A DNA stretch of 64,000 nucleotides, taken from assembly GCF_050409585.1 (NCBI RefSeq), contig NZ_JBNUPE010000002.1, forward strand, positions 124,001 to 188,000. Reading direction: 5' to 3'. A program made the position numbers and the translations under genes. Positions 17,727-26,541 of this stretch are shown here, in pieces (the stretch's first letter is position 1; each line of letters starts with the position of its first letter). Under the pieces are notes generated by a model. That model did not search any database. It worked only from the letters and a program-made list of their open reading frames with translations, and was not told where the DNA came from. The stretch is from Facklamia sp050409585 (lineage in GTDB: Bacteria > Bacillota > Bacilli > Lactobacillales > Aerococcaceae).

Positions 17727-18704
17727 ATGACAAAACGTTTTATTCCATTTGATTTATTACGAGGGCTTGCAACGATAGCGGTCCTCTTGATTCATCTTAC
17801 AGCCCCTTTATTAGGAGAAAATAAATTATGGATCCTAGCCCTTAATCAAGCGACACGCTTTGCGGTAGCAGTCTTTTTAATGCTTTCAGGTTGGGGTTTG
17901 GATCGGACCGATGCTTTGGATTCACAACTTGATTACCCCGCCTTCTTAAAAGACCGCCTCATAAAAATTATCCCGGCCTATTTGTGCTGGTCTTTAATCT
18001 ATGCTTGGGCTAATTTCTGGTTGGTAGGTGAAGAATTGAGTCTTTTGACCTTCTTGCAGTTTCTCTTGCTAGGGAAGACTTCCTATCACTTGTATTTTGT
18101 TCCATTAATTGTGGGACTTTATATCTTTTACCCACTTTTATCTAAAATTGCCGATAACAAGTACTTAGCCATAGCCTTCGTGGGTCTTTTCATCTTCCAA
18201 GATGTCAGTGATCACCTACTAGGCTATATTCCTTATGATAAGGTCCAAGACTATTATAGCTATGCTTTTTGCTTCTTCTTTGGCATTTGGTTAAGCCGAG
18301 ACTTTCAAGCTAAGCTTAAAAGCTTTCAAGTTTATCGTTATGGTATCTTGATTTATACGGTAATAATGCTAGGCTTGTTGATTGAAGAATCTTATCTAAG
18401 TGGGGGAACAGTGATTGCCAATACAAGACCTTTGGTTACTTTCTATTCGATCGGTTTGGTCTTGACTTTCATGTTATATAGGTTGCCTTTTGAGAAGCTT
18501 TTCCTATGGTTTAGCCGGTATTCTTTCTTAATTTATCTTTCTCATGTTCTTTTCTTGAAATTACTTGAAGGGACGGTTGAAAAAATGGCTTTATCGATGC
18601 CCCCTCTTATCTATGTTAGTGTGGTTGGAAGTGGGTTATTAATATGCCTTTATCTCTTAATAAAAGTTGTCGACCGTGAGCCTTTTAAACGCTGGCTTAG
18701 CTAG
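17727..18704 (+). CDS. Acyltransferase 3 family membrane protein
   Basis: A 325-residue polytopic protein with about ten hydrophobic segments. The family signature is at the N-terminus (PFDLLRGLATIAVLLIHL, with the conserved R and H). Acyltransferase 3 proteins O-acetylate or otherwise acylate extracytoplasmic sugars such as peptidoglycan, teichoic acid or exopolysaccharide. Its place directly before the polysaccharide locus favours modification of that polymer, which is an inference. Start ATG 17727 follows AAAAGGTAG. No terminator is seen before the capsule promoter. Confidence 0.85.
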   Translation: MTKRFIPFDLLRGLATIAVLLIHLTAPLLGENKLWILALNQATRFAVAVFLMLSGWGLDRTDALDSQLDYPAFLKDRLIKIIPAYLCWSLIYAWANFWLVGEELSLLTFLQFLLLGKTSYHLYFVPLIVGLYIFYPLLSKIADNKYLAIAFVGLFIFQDVSDHLLGYIPYDKVQDYYSYAFCFFFGIWLSRDFQAKLKSFQVYRYGILIYTVIMLGLLIEESYLSGGTVIANTRPLVTFYSIGLVLTFMLYRLPFEKLFLWFSRYSFLIYLSHVLFLKLLEGTVEKMALSMPPLIYVSVVGSGLLICLYLLIKVVDREPFKRWLS

Positions 18705-18767
18705 GTTATGTAATAAATGTAATATTTGAAAGAAAAACGAAGAATGCCTTCAAAATGAGATTTCTTG

Positions 18768-18776
18768 TGTTATACT
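18768..18776 (+). promoter_or_regulatory. Extended -10 promoter of the polysaccharide operon
   Basis: TGTTATACT is an extended -10 element (TG-N-TATACT) about 38 bases before the aminotransferase start. No good -35 hexamer is present at 17 bases. Confidence 0.55.
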
Positions 18777-18813
18777 TTTAACGGTGAATATTATCATAAT
18801 GAGGAGACTAACC

Positions 18814-19926
18814 ATGAAGAAAATATTACTATCTTCTCCACACATGAGTGAGGAGGGGTATGAACAAGCTTATGTTCAAGAAGCTTTTGATACCAATTGG
18901 ATTGCACCATTAGGAGCCAATGTCGAGGGCTTTGAAAAAGAGCTGAGTCAGATTGTAGGCATCAAATACGCTACGGCTTTAGCTTCTGGAACGGCAGCCA
19001 TTCATTTAGCCCTTAAAGCTGTTGGAGTGGGGCAAGATGATATTGTATTTTGTCAGTCCTTGACTTTCTCTGCCTCAGCTAATCCTATTCGCTATGAGAA
19101 AGCCATTCCTGTCTTTATTGATTCAGAAGAAGATACTTGGAATATGGATCCCAAAGCTTTAGAAAAGGCTTTTCAAAAATATAAACCAAAAGCAGTCATT
19201 GTCGTTCACTTGTACGGAATCTCAGCTAAAATCGATGAAATTAAAAAGATTTGCGAAAAATATAACACGCCTTTAATTGAGGATGCAGCAGAGAGTTTAG
19301 GGACTGTCTATAAGGGGCAGTGGACGGGAACTTTTGGGGATTATGGTATTTATTCTTTTAATGGTAATAAGATCATCACTACTTCTGGTGGGGGAATGTT
19401 GGTTTCGAATAATGAAGCAGGCATTCAAAAGGCTAAATTCTGGGCGACCCAGGCTCGTGAAAGCTTCCCATGGTATCAGCATGAAGAAATCGGTTATAAT
19501 TACCGAATGTCGAATGTGGTAGCTGGTATTGGCCGTGGCCAATTAAAAGTACTGAAAGATCGCGTGGAGAAGAAACGGGCTATTTATCATGCCTATGCAG
19601 AAGGCTTCAAGGATATTGAACAAATCAAAATGGGGCCTGATCGAATGGAGCAAGGAGACTTTGCGAATCATTGGCTAACTGCTATAACGATCGAAAGTGA
19701 CACCATTCAACCGATGGATATCATTCAAGGTCTAGCCGAAGAAAATATTGAAGCGCGTCCTGTCTGGAAGCCTATGCACTTACAACCCGTCTTTAAAGAT
19801 TATGATTACGTAGGTGGAAATGTGGCTGAAAAACTCTTTAATAAAGGAATTTGTTTACCTTCTGATTCGAAGATGACAAGGGAAGATGTCGATCGAGTAA
19901 TAGAAATTGTTAAGGGAATGATTTAA
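18814..19926 (+). CDS. DegT/DnrJ/EryC1-family sugar aminotransferase
   Basis: PLP-dependent aminotransferase (370 residues) acting on a nucleotide-linked 4-keto sugar. Visible motifs are LASGTAAIHLALKAVGVGQ (phosphate-binding), IEDAAESLGT (PLP-ring aspartate) and SFNGNKIITTSGGGML, which carries the PLP lysine. ATG 18814 is preferred over GTG 18784 because GAGGAG lies seven bases before it. It is directly followed (TAATG overlap) by the initiating sugar-phosphate transferase. Such pairs (PglE-PglC, WcfR-WcfS) make and transfer an amino- or diamino-trideoxyhexose, such as bacillosamine or AATGal. The exact sugar is not decided by the sequence. Confidence 0.9.
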   Translation: MKKILLSSPHMSEEGYEQAYVQEAFDTNWIAPLGANVEGFEKELSQIVGIKYATALASGTAAIHLALKAVGVGQDDIVFCQSLTFSASANPIRYEKAIPVFIDSEEDTWNMDPKALEKAFQKYKPKAVIVVHLYGISAKIDEIKKICEKYNTPLIEDAAESLGTVYKGQWTGTFGDYGIYSFNGNKIITTSGGGMLVSNNEAGIQKAKFWATQARESFPWYQHEEIGYNYRMSNVVAGIGRGQLKVLKDRVEKKRAIYHAYAEGFKDIEQIKMGPDRMEQGDFANHWLTAITIESDTIQPMDIIQGLAEENIEARPVWKPMHLQPVFKDYDYVGGNVAEKLFNKGICLPSDSKMTREDVDRVIEIVKGMI

Positions 19927-20570
19927 TGCAAAGATATCAATCTTTTTATGCAAAATATGTTAAACGATTTCTAGATATCATACTCTCCTTAATGGCTTTA
20001 ATTGTTTTTTCACCAATAATAATTATTACAGGTATTTTGGTAAGAATTAAGTTGGGTAGTCCAATTCTTTTTAAGCAGAAAAGACCGGGGTTAAATGAAG
20101 AAATTTTCGAGATGATGAAATTCCGCACGATGACGGATGAAAGAGATGAAAATGGGGATCTGTTACCTGATTCTGTTCGATTAACGAGTTTTGGCAAAAA
20201 ACTAAGAGCTACTAGTCTTGATGAGTTACCAGAATTATTAAATATTCTCAAAGGTGATATGAGTATAGTGGGGCCTAGACCATTACTTGAAAGATACCTA
20301 TCTTTTTATTCAGATGAAGAAAAGCAACGCCATATAGTGAGGCCTGGATTAACAGGTTTAGCTCAGGTGAAAGGAAGAAACTATCTTCCTTGGAATGAAA
20401 GATTAAATTACGATATTGAATATATAAATAAAATTAGTTTTTTATTTGATATAAAGATACTTATATTTACAGTTGTAAAGGTATTAAAAAAGGAAGATAT
20501 CGCTACAGATACTCAAGATGTCTTAAAGAGTTTAGATGTAGAAAGGGGTTCATCTAATGAGATTTTATGA
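19926..20570 (+). CDS. Initiating sugar-phosphate transferase, PglC/WcfS type
   Basis: Monotopic phosphoglycosyl transferase (214 residues) that loads the first sugar-phosphate onto undecaprenyl phosphate. It has a single N-terminal re-entrant membrane helix (FLDIILSLMALIVFSPIIII) and the family motifs KFRTMTD, SLDELPELLNILKGDMS (catalytic D-E pair), VGPRPLL and RPGLTGLAQVKGRN. It lacks the extra membrane segments of the large WbaP form. Its ATG overlaps the stop of the aminotransferase, so the pair probably acts on the same sugar. Confidence 0.93.
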   Translation: MQRYQSFYAKYVKRFLDIILSLMALIVFSPIIIITGILVRIKLGSPILFKQKRPGLNEEIFEMMKFRTMTDERDENGDLLPDSVRLTSFGKKLRATSLDELPELLNILKGDMSIVGPRPLLERYLSFYSDEEKQRHIVRPGLTGLAQVKGRNYLPWNERLNYDIEYINKISFLFDIKILIFTVVKVLKKEDIATDTQDVLKSLDVERGSSNEIL

Positions 20571-21015
20571 AGGGACTCTAGAAGATATAAAAAATAATAA
20601 GAATACTATCTTAAATTTAATGATTCAGTCATTAAAAATTACATTTTCGTCTATTGAAATATCTAAAGATCAAATAAACAGTAGATTTAATAATTTGATT
20701 ACTTTTATAGAAAATGGAGAGGCAAAAATTCTTCTAGCGGAGGATAATAAAATAATTTGTGGATATTTATGGTATTTTTATAAGAAAAAAAATTTAATAC
20801 ATATTAATTCATTTGTTGTAGATTCTAAATATAGAGGAAAGGGCATTGGATCTACTCTTTATAATATGTTATATGATAATATCCAAACTAAAAATGCTAA
20901 GCTAGAATTACAAGTTAGTTCCAACAATAAAGAAGCAATAAATTTTTATGAGTCAAAGGGCTTTTCACCTGTTAAATTAACTATGACTAAATCTTTAAAT
21001 GATAAGGGTGGTTAG
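20557..21015 (+). CDS. GNAT-family N-acetyltransferase
   Basis: A 152-residue acetyl-CoA-dependent transferase. Motif A is SKYRGKGIGSTLYNML (acetyl-CoA pyrophosphate loop), and the late segment is NNKEAINFYESKGF. It overlaps the sugar transferase by 14 bases and is overlapped by the next gene. It probably acetylates the amino group put on by the aminotransferase, or a sugar amine of the repeat unit (PseH-like role); this is inferred from position. The gene is markedly AT-rich compared with rpoD or addAB. Confidence 0.85.
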   Translation: MRFYEGTLEDIKNNKNTILNLMIQSLKITFSSIEISKDQINSRFNNLITFIENGEAKILLAEDNKIICGYLWYFYKKKNLIHINSFVVDSKYRGKGIGSTLYNMLYDNIQTKNAKLELQVSSNNKEAINFYESKGFSPVKLTMTKSLNDKGG

Positions 21016-21019
21016 TAAT

Positions 21020-22015
21020 TTGTATAAAAAAAATGATATATATTTTGACAAGAAATATGGAGAATTATATGAAAATATTGATAAGGGGAAGTGTATAGAA
21101 TACAATTTTGATCACAATTTAGGAAAGATAAAATATATTTTTTTAAAGAGACCTATTAAGATTCAAGGATTAGATGAACAATTTTATGATATCATCACTC
21201 CGTATGGGTACGGTGGGCCTATTATCACTGGATGCAATCTTGATAGTAAAGAATCTTTAATTAGAGAATTTAATAAAGAATTTAATGATTTTTGTAATAG
21301 AAATAATATCGTTAGTGAATTTGTTCGTTTTCATCCAATATATGATAACGGCGAAGATTTCAAAATTATTTATGAAATAGAAACTATTCGAAAGACTGTA
21401 GCTACTGAGATCAATAATGATATTAATAACTATGAAAATCAATTTTCAAAAAGTGCTAGAAAGACAATAAGAAGATGTCTAAGAGATGGTTTAACTTATG
21501 AATATAATATTCATCCTAAAAACTTAGATACTTTTCAAGAAGTTTATTATTCAACAATGGATCGCAAATCTTCTGATGAGTATTATTATTTTGATCAACT
21601 CTATTTCAATGATTTTATCAAAAATTTTGGAGAAAATATTTTGAATATAAATATTTTTTACAAAAATAATATTATTGCATCATCTCTATATTTCTATTCA
21701 AATCAAATATTAAACGCACATTTATCAGGAACGAAATCAGAATTTTTATATCTATCTCCTGCTTATTTACTTAAATATGCCTCATACGAATGGGGCAAAG
21801 CAAACAATATAAAACTCATCCACTATGGAGGGGGAACTTCAAATGCTTTAGAAGATTCACTATTAAAATTCAAAAGGAAATTTGGAAAGAAAGAATTCGA
21901 CTTTAAAGTGGCAAAAAAAGTAAGAAACACTTCTATTTACAATAAGTTAATTAATATAACAGGTAATCAGAATTCTACATTCTTTCCAGCGTATAGGAAT
22001 ATAACCAGAAAATAA
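21020..22015 (+). CDS. FemAB-like/BioF2-type acetyltransferase-fold protein
   Basis: A protein of about 331 residues with the tandem-GNAT fold of FemAB and related aminoacyl or acyl transferases. The recognisable part is FSKSARKTIRRCLRDGL followed by DTFQEVYYSTMDRK and the C-terminal LIHYGGGTSNALEDSLLKFK. FemX-like enzymes add amino acids from tRNA to lipid-linked saccharides. In a polysaccharide locus the likely job is adding an aminoacyl or acyl group to a sugar amine, which is an inference. ATG 20999 has no ribosome site; TTG 21020 lies eight bases after AAGGGTGG and is chosen. Confidence 0.75.
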   Translation: MYKKNDIYFDKKYGELYENIDKGKCIEYNFDHNLGKIKYIFLKRPIKIQGLDEQFYDIITPYGYGGPIITGCNLDSKESLIREFNKEFNDFCNRNNIVSEFVRFHPIYDNGEDFKIIYEIETIRKTVATEINNDINNYENQFSKSARKTIRRCLRDGLTYEYNIHPKNLDTFQEVYYSTMDRKSSDEYYYFDQLYFNDFIKNFGENILNINIFYKNNIIASSLYFYSNQILNAHLSGTKSEFLYLSPAYLLKYASYEWGKANNIKLIHYGGGTSNALEDSLLKFKRKFGKKEFDFKVAKKVRNTSIYNKLINITGNQNSTFFPAYRNITRK

Positions 22016-22044
22016 TAATGAACATTTGATTTCAGGGGGATTTT

Positions 22045-23241
22045 ATGAATATTCTTTTCTTAACTTTAAACTTTAAAGGAATTAATAATCCGGGCTTAAA
22101 CAATGATTTAATTCGTTATTTTAAAAATATGAAACATAACATTTATGTGATTTCTGCAAATGAGAGAAAAGAGCCCAAACAGGAAGTATTCAAACAGATT
22201 GAAAATTTATATTCTTTGAAGGTTCGAATACCAAATATTACTAAAACTAACATAATTGAAAAAGGTATCTCTACTTTGTTTATTGAAAGACTGTATATGA
22301 GAGCTATAAAAAAACACTTAAATAATATTCAATTTGACCTAGTTCTTTATACTACTCCGCCAATTACTTTTTCAAAGGTGGTTGAATATATAAAAAAAAG
22401 AGATGCCGCTAAAACTTATTTGATGCTGAAAGATATTTTCCCTCAGAATGCTGTTGATATTCAAATGATTAAAAAAAGTTCTTTTTTATACAAATATTTT
22501 CGACGTAAAGAAAAAAAACTTTATGATATCACGGACTTTATTGGTACAATGTCAAAAAAAAATAAAGAATATATAATTAGACATAATGTTGAGATAGAAG
22601 GAAAAGTAGAAATCCTTCCAAATACAATAACTCCGAGAAATATTAATATAAATCTTCATAATAAAAATGTTTTATTTAAAAAATATCATATACCATTAAA
22701 TAAAAGAACTTTTATATATGGAGGTAATTTAGGAAAACCTCAAGGAATTGATTTTGTCATCGAATGCATTAAAAGAAATGAACAAAATAAAAATTCTTTT
22801 ATTGTTATAGTTGGTTCAGGAACTGAATTTTCAAAATTAGAGAAAGCATTTGAAGAATACAAATTTAGAAATGCTTTACTATTAAATCAATTACCAAAAA
22901 AGAAGTATGAATTGTTGGCCAATTCTTGTGATGTCGGTTTAATATTTCTTGATTATCGTTTTACAATCCCTAATTTTCCATCCCGATTATTATCATATAT
23001 GCAAGCATCTATGCCTATTATTGCAGCAACTGATCCTAATACTGATATTGGTGATGTGATTGAGGAGAATGGTTTCGGTCGAAAGGTTCTAAGTAATGAT
23101 GTTGAGAAGTTTAATCAAATTATTCAAGATTTTTCTACTAGATCTGATTTAAAAGAAATGGGAAGAAAAGCAAGGTCATATTTAGAGAAAAATTATACCT
23201 CTGAAACAGCTTATAATACGATCATGAAACACTTTGAATAG
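22045..23241 (+). CDS. Glycosyltransferase family 4, WbuB-like
   Basis: A 398-residue GT-B enzyme. The N-terminal domain binds the acceptor. The C-terminal domain has a donor site with IYGGNLGKPQGIDFVIE, IVGSGTEFSKLE and the late acidic stretch DVGLIFLDYRFTIPNFPSRLLSYMQ (positions spread over residues 210-330). It lies immediately before fnlA-like genes. In E. coli O26-type clusters WbuB is encoded with fnlABC and is the L-FucNAc transferase, so L-FucNAc is the best guess for its donor. GGGGGA precedes ATG 22045. Confidence 0.85.
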   Translation: MNILFLTLNFKGINNPGLNNDLIRYFKNMKHNIYVISANERKEPKQEVFKQIENLYSLKVRIPNITKTNIIEKGISTLFIERLYMRAIKKHLNNIQFDLVLYTTPPITFSKVVEYIKKRDAAKTYLMLKDIFPQNAVDIQMIKKSSFLYKYFRRKEKKLYDITDFIGTMSKKNKEYIIRHNVEIEGKVEILPNTITPRNININLHNKNVLFKKYHIPLNKRTFIYGGNLGKPQGIDFVIECIKRNEQNKNSFIVIVGSGTEFSKLEKAFEEYKFRNALLLNQLPKKKYELLANSCDVGLIFLDYRFTIPNFPSRLLSYMQASMPIIAATDPNTDIGDVIEENGFGRKVLSNDVEKFNQIIQDFSTRSDLKEMGRKARSYLEKNYTSETAYNTIMKHFE

Positions 23242-23253
23242 AAGGGATATCAT

Positions 23254-24297
23254 ATGTTTAAAGACAAGATACTTTTAATTACTGGCGGTACCGGATCTTT
23301 TGGGAATGCAGTCCTAGATAATTTTTTGGATTCAGATTTAAAAGAGATTCGGATATTTTCTAGAGATGAATTAAAACAAGATAATATGCGACATTTTTAT
23401 CAACAGATAGCTCCTGAAGCGAGCAAAAAATTAAAATTTTTTATTGGGGATGTACGTGACATAAATAGTATTCGCAATGCTATGTATGGCGTGGATTATG
23501 TTTTTCATGCGGCTGCTTTAAAGCAAGTTCCTTCTTGTGAGTTTTTCCCCATGGAAGCTGTTAAAACGAATGTATTTGGTACAGACAATGTTTTAACTGC
23601 TGCAATCGAAGCAGGAGTCAAAAAAGTAGTTTGTTTATCCACAGATAAGGCAGCCTACCCAGTTAATGCGATGGGAACTTCAAAAGCCATGATGGAAAAA
23701 GTAGTCGTTGCCAAATCAAGAACGGTTGATCCTGCTAAAACTTTAATTTGCTGTACCCGTTATGGTAATGTCTTAGCTTCTAGAGGATCGGTTGTTCCCT
23801 TATTTATTAATCAGATAAGAGACGGAAAACCTCTAACTGTGACAGATCCTAAAATGACGCGTTTTATTATGACCTTACAAGAAGCAGTAGATTTAGTTAT
23901 GTTTGCCTTTAATAATGCGGAAAGCGGCGATATTCTTGTGCAAAAAGCACCGGCTTCAACTATAGCTGTCCTTCGTGATGCGGTAAGAGAACTGTTTAAA
24001 CCTGGTCACCCTGATCAAGTGATTGGTATCCGTCACGGTGAGAAAATGTATGAAACCTTACTAACGAACGAAGAGTGTGCCAATGCTATTGATATGGGCA
24101 ACTTTTATCGCGTTCCAGCGGATAAGCGTGATTTAAACTACGATAAATATGTAACTGATGGCGATGAGGAAAGAAATACCCTAGTTGAATTTAATTCCAA
24201 TAATACTGAATTAATGGATGTCGAAGCTGTTAAGGAAAAATTATTAACCGTTCCTTTAGTGCGTGATGAATTGGCAAAATGGGAGGCTCATAGTTAG
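23254..24297 (+). CDS. capE: UDP-GlcNAc 4,6-dehydratase/5-epimerase (FnlA/CapE)
   Basis: First enzyme of UDP-N-acetyl-L-fucosamine synthesis. It oxidises, dehydrates and 5-epimerises UDP-GlcNAc. The 347-residue short-chain dehydrogenase has the NAD loop ITGGTGSFGNAV. In place of the usual YxxxK it has the MxxxK pair (AMGTSKAMMEK) of the CapE/FnlA/PseB group. It is followed directly by the CapF- and CapG-like genes, which together complete the pathway. It could in principle also feed the aminotransferase at 18814, because PseB-type keto-sugars are aminotransferase substrates. Its composition is less AT-rich than the neighbouring glycosyltransferases. Confidence 0.93.
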   Translation: MFKDKILLITGGTGSFGNAVLDNFLDSDLKEIRIFSRDELKQDNMRHFYQQIAPEASKKLKFFIGDVRDINSIRNAMYGVDYVFHAAALKQVPSCEFFPMEAVKTNVFGTDNVLTAAIEAGVKKVVCLSTDKAAYPVNAMGTSKAMMEKVVVAKSRTVDPAKTLICCTRYGNVLASRGSVVPLFINQIRDGKPLTVTDPKMTRFIMTLQEAVDLVMFAFNNAESGDILVQKAPASTIAVLRDAVRELFKPGHPDQVIGIRHGEKMYETLLTNEECANAIDMGNFYRVPADKRDLNYDKYVTDGDEERNTLVEFNSNNTELMDVEAVKEKLLTVPLVRDELAKWEAHS

Positions 24298-24298
24298 A

Positions 24299-25408
24299 AT
24301 GAAAATCTTAGTTACAGGAGCAAAAGGATTTTTGGGAAAGAACCTAGTCGCTGAATTAAATACTACAACTGCTCATGAACTTTTTGAATATGATCTTGAC
24401 ACACCTTCTGAAAATTTGGAACAGTGGACAAAAGAGTGTGATTTTGTTTTTCATTTGGCTGGTGTGAATCGACCAGAAAATGAAGCGGAATTTATGGAAG
24501 GAAACTTTGGGTTCACATCAACTTTACTCGAACAATTAAAGAAAAATAATAACAAAAGTCCAATCGTATTAGCTTCTTCAACTCAAGCGAGTCTAGATAA
24601 TCCATACGGAAAAAGCAAAAAAGCAGGCGAAGATTTAATTTTCAATTATGGTAAGGAAAACAAGGTACCTGTCTATGTTTATCGATTTACCAATCTGTTT
24701 GGTAAATGGTCTCGACCAAACTATAATTCAGTGGTAGCTACTTTTTGTCATAAAATAGCAAGAGATGAAGAAATAAGTGTCAATAATCCAAACGCAAAAC
24801 TAGAACTATGTTATATTGATGATGTTATCCAAGAATTAAAGTCAGCCTTAAATGGTAATCCTCATTTTAAAGAGTCATTTGCTCACGTACCTGTAACACA
24901 TCAAACGACTGTAGGAGAAATTGCTAGTCTTATTCAAGCTTTTAAAAACAGTCGAAAGGATTTAAGTATACCTGACCAAAGAGATCCGCTTTCTAAGAAA
25001 CTCTACGCCACTTATTTGAGTTATTTACCAGAAGATGACTTTTCCTATGATTTAAAGATGAATATTGATGATCGCGGATATTTTACGGAGTTTATTAAAT
25101 CACCAGAACGCGGCCAAGTTTCGATCAATTATGCCAAACCAGGCATCACAAAAGGACAACATTGGCATCATTCAAAAAATGAAAAGTTTTTAGTTGTATC
25201 TGGTCAAGGAATGATTCGCTTTAGAAAGTATGGAGAAGATGAAATCATTGAGTATCCTGTTTCAGGAGAAAAGTTAGAAGTAGTGGACATACCAACCGGC
25301 TATACCCATTCCATTGTAAATACAGGGAATTCTGATATGATAACGGTTATGTGGGCTAATGAGGTCTATGATCCAGAAAATCCCGACACTTATTATGAGG
25401 AGGTCTAA
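24299..25408 (+). CDS. capF: Bifunctional UDP-FucNAc pathway epimerase/reductase (FnlB/CapF)
   Basis: Second enzyme of UDP-L-FucNAc synthesis (369 residues). It 3-epimerises and reduces the CapE product. The N-terminal dehydrogenase domain has VTGAKGFLGKNL and the catalytic YGKSK. The C-terminal cupin domain with QHWHHSKNEKFLVVSGQG holds the metal histidines used for epimerisation. This two-domain architecture is specific to CapF. The start is ATG 24299, one base after the CapE stop, with GGGAGG twelve bases upstream; upstream in-frame starts would encode a non-conserved extension inside capE. Confidence 0.93.
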   Translation: MKILVTGAKGFLGKNLVAELNTTTAHELFEYDLDTPSENLEQWTKECDFVFHLAGVNRPENEAEFMEGNFGFTSTLLEQLKKNNNKSPIVLASSTQASLDNPYGKSKKAGEDLIFNYGKENKVPVYVYRFTNLFGKWSRPNYNSVVATFCHKIARDEEISVNNPNAKLELCYIDDVIQELKSALNGNPHFKESFAHVPVTHQTTVGEIASLIQAFKNSRKDLSIPDQRDPLSKKLYATYLSYLPEDDFSYDLKMNIDDRGYFTEFIKSPERGQVSINYAKPGITKGQHWHHSKNEKFLVVSGQGMIRFRKYGEDEIIEYPVSGEKLEVVDIPTGYTHSIVNTGNSDMITVMWANEVYDPENPDTYYEEV

Positions 25409-25410
25409 AC

Positions 25411-26541
25411 TTGAAAAGATTAAAAGTGATGACAGTTGTAGGAACAAGGCCTGAAATTATTCGACTATCAGCTGTCATTCAAAAATTAGAGGAATCAGAG
25501 GCGATTGATCATATTTTGGTTCATACGGGTCAAAATTATGATTATGAGTTAAATGAAGTGTTCTTTGAAGACTTTGGACTTAGAAAACCTGATTATTTCT
25601 TAAATGCAGCAGGGGAGACGCCGATGGCAACAATTGGTCAAATATTAGCTAATATTGATCCCATATTAAGTAATGAGTCTCCAGATGCTTTTCTTGTGTT
25701 GGGAGATACTAATTCCTGTTTATGTGCGATTGCAGCTAAGCGTCACCAAATTCCAATCTTTCATATGGAAGCTGGAAACCGTTGCTTTGATCAAAGGGTT
25801 CCTGAAGAAACCAATCGTAAAATTGTCGATCATACTGCCGATATTAACTTAACCTATTCAGATATTGCGCGTGAATATTTACTAGCAGAGGGATTGCCAG
25901 CAGACCAAATTATCAAAACAGGAAGTCCAATGTTTGAAGTTTTAACTAACAAGATGGAAGCCATTAAAGCTGCTGATAGTTATAAGAAATTAAAGTTAGA
26001 AAAAGGACAATATTTTGTTGTTTCAGCCCACCGGGATGAAAATATTAATTCTGAAAGAAACTTTTTAAACCTTGTTGAAACCTTAAATGAAGTTGCAACT
26101 AAGTACCAATTACCTATTATAGTCTCCACTCATCCGCGAACAAGAAAAATGATCGAAGAAAAAAATGTTAAGTTTCATGACTTAGTCCGTCTAATGAAAC
26201 CGATGAGCTTTACCGATTATAATAATCTTCAACTAAATGCGAAAGCCGTTCTCAGTGATTCGGGCACAATCAGTGAAGAATCTTCCATCATGGGCTTTAA
26301 AGCGCTAAATATTCGCGAAGCACATGAGCGTCCTGAAGCAATGGAAGAAGGGACAGTGATGATGGTAGGACTTCAAAAAGAACGTATTTTGCAAGGGTTA
26401 AAAGTTCTCGAGACTCAGAAAAAGGATACATTACGTCTGGTAGCCGATTATTCAATGCCAAATGTTTCAGAGAAAATCTTAAGAGTTATTATAAGTTATA
26501 CAGATTATATTAAGAAAAAAGTGTGGAAAACAAATGAATAA
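25411..26541 (+). CDS. capG: UDP-N-acetyl sugar 2-epimerase (FnlC/CapG)
   Basis: Third enzyme of the UDP-L-FucNAc pathway: hydrolysis-coupled C2 epimerisation to UDP-L-FucNAc. The 376-residue protein has the WecB-family motifs VVGTRPEIIRLSAVI, HTGQNYDYELNEVFF, FHMEAGNRCFDQRVPEE, SAHRDENI and LSDSGTISEES. The start is TTG 25411 after GAGGAGG, two bases after the CapF stop. It overlaps the next glycosyltransferase gene by 8 bases. Confidence 0.93.
   Translation: MKRLKVMTVVGTRPEIIRLSAVIQKLEESEAIDHILVHTGQNYDYELNEVFFEDFGLRKPDYFLNAAGETPMATIGQILANIDPILSNESPDAFLVLGDTNSCLCAIAAKRHQIPIFHMEAGNRCFDQRVPEETNRKIVDHTADINLTYSDIAREYLLAEGLPADQIIKTGSPMFEVLTNKMEAIKAADSYKKLKLEKGQYFVVSAHRDENINSERNFLNLVETLNEVATKYQLPIIVSTHPRTRKMIEEKNVKFHDLVRLMKPMSFTDYNNLQLNAKAVLSDSGTISEESSIMGFKALNIREAHERPEAMEEGTVMMVGLQKERILQGLKVLETQKKDTLRLVADYSMPNVSEKILRVIISYTDYIKKKVWKTNE

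Noticed and set aside
20999..21019. ATG 20999 as start of the FemAB-like gene
   Set aside because: No ribosome site is visible before it, and TTG 21020 follows AAGGGTGG by eight bases. The choice remains uncertain.
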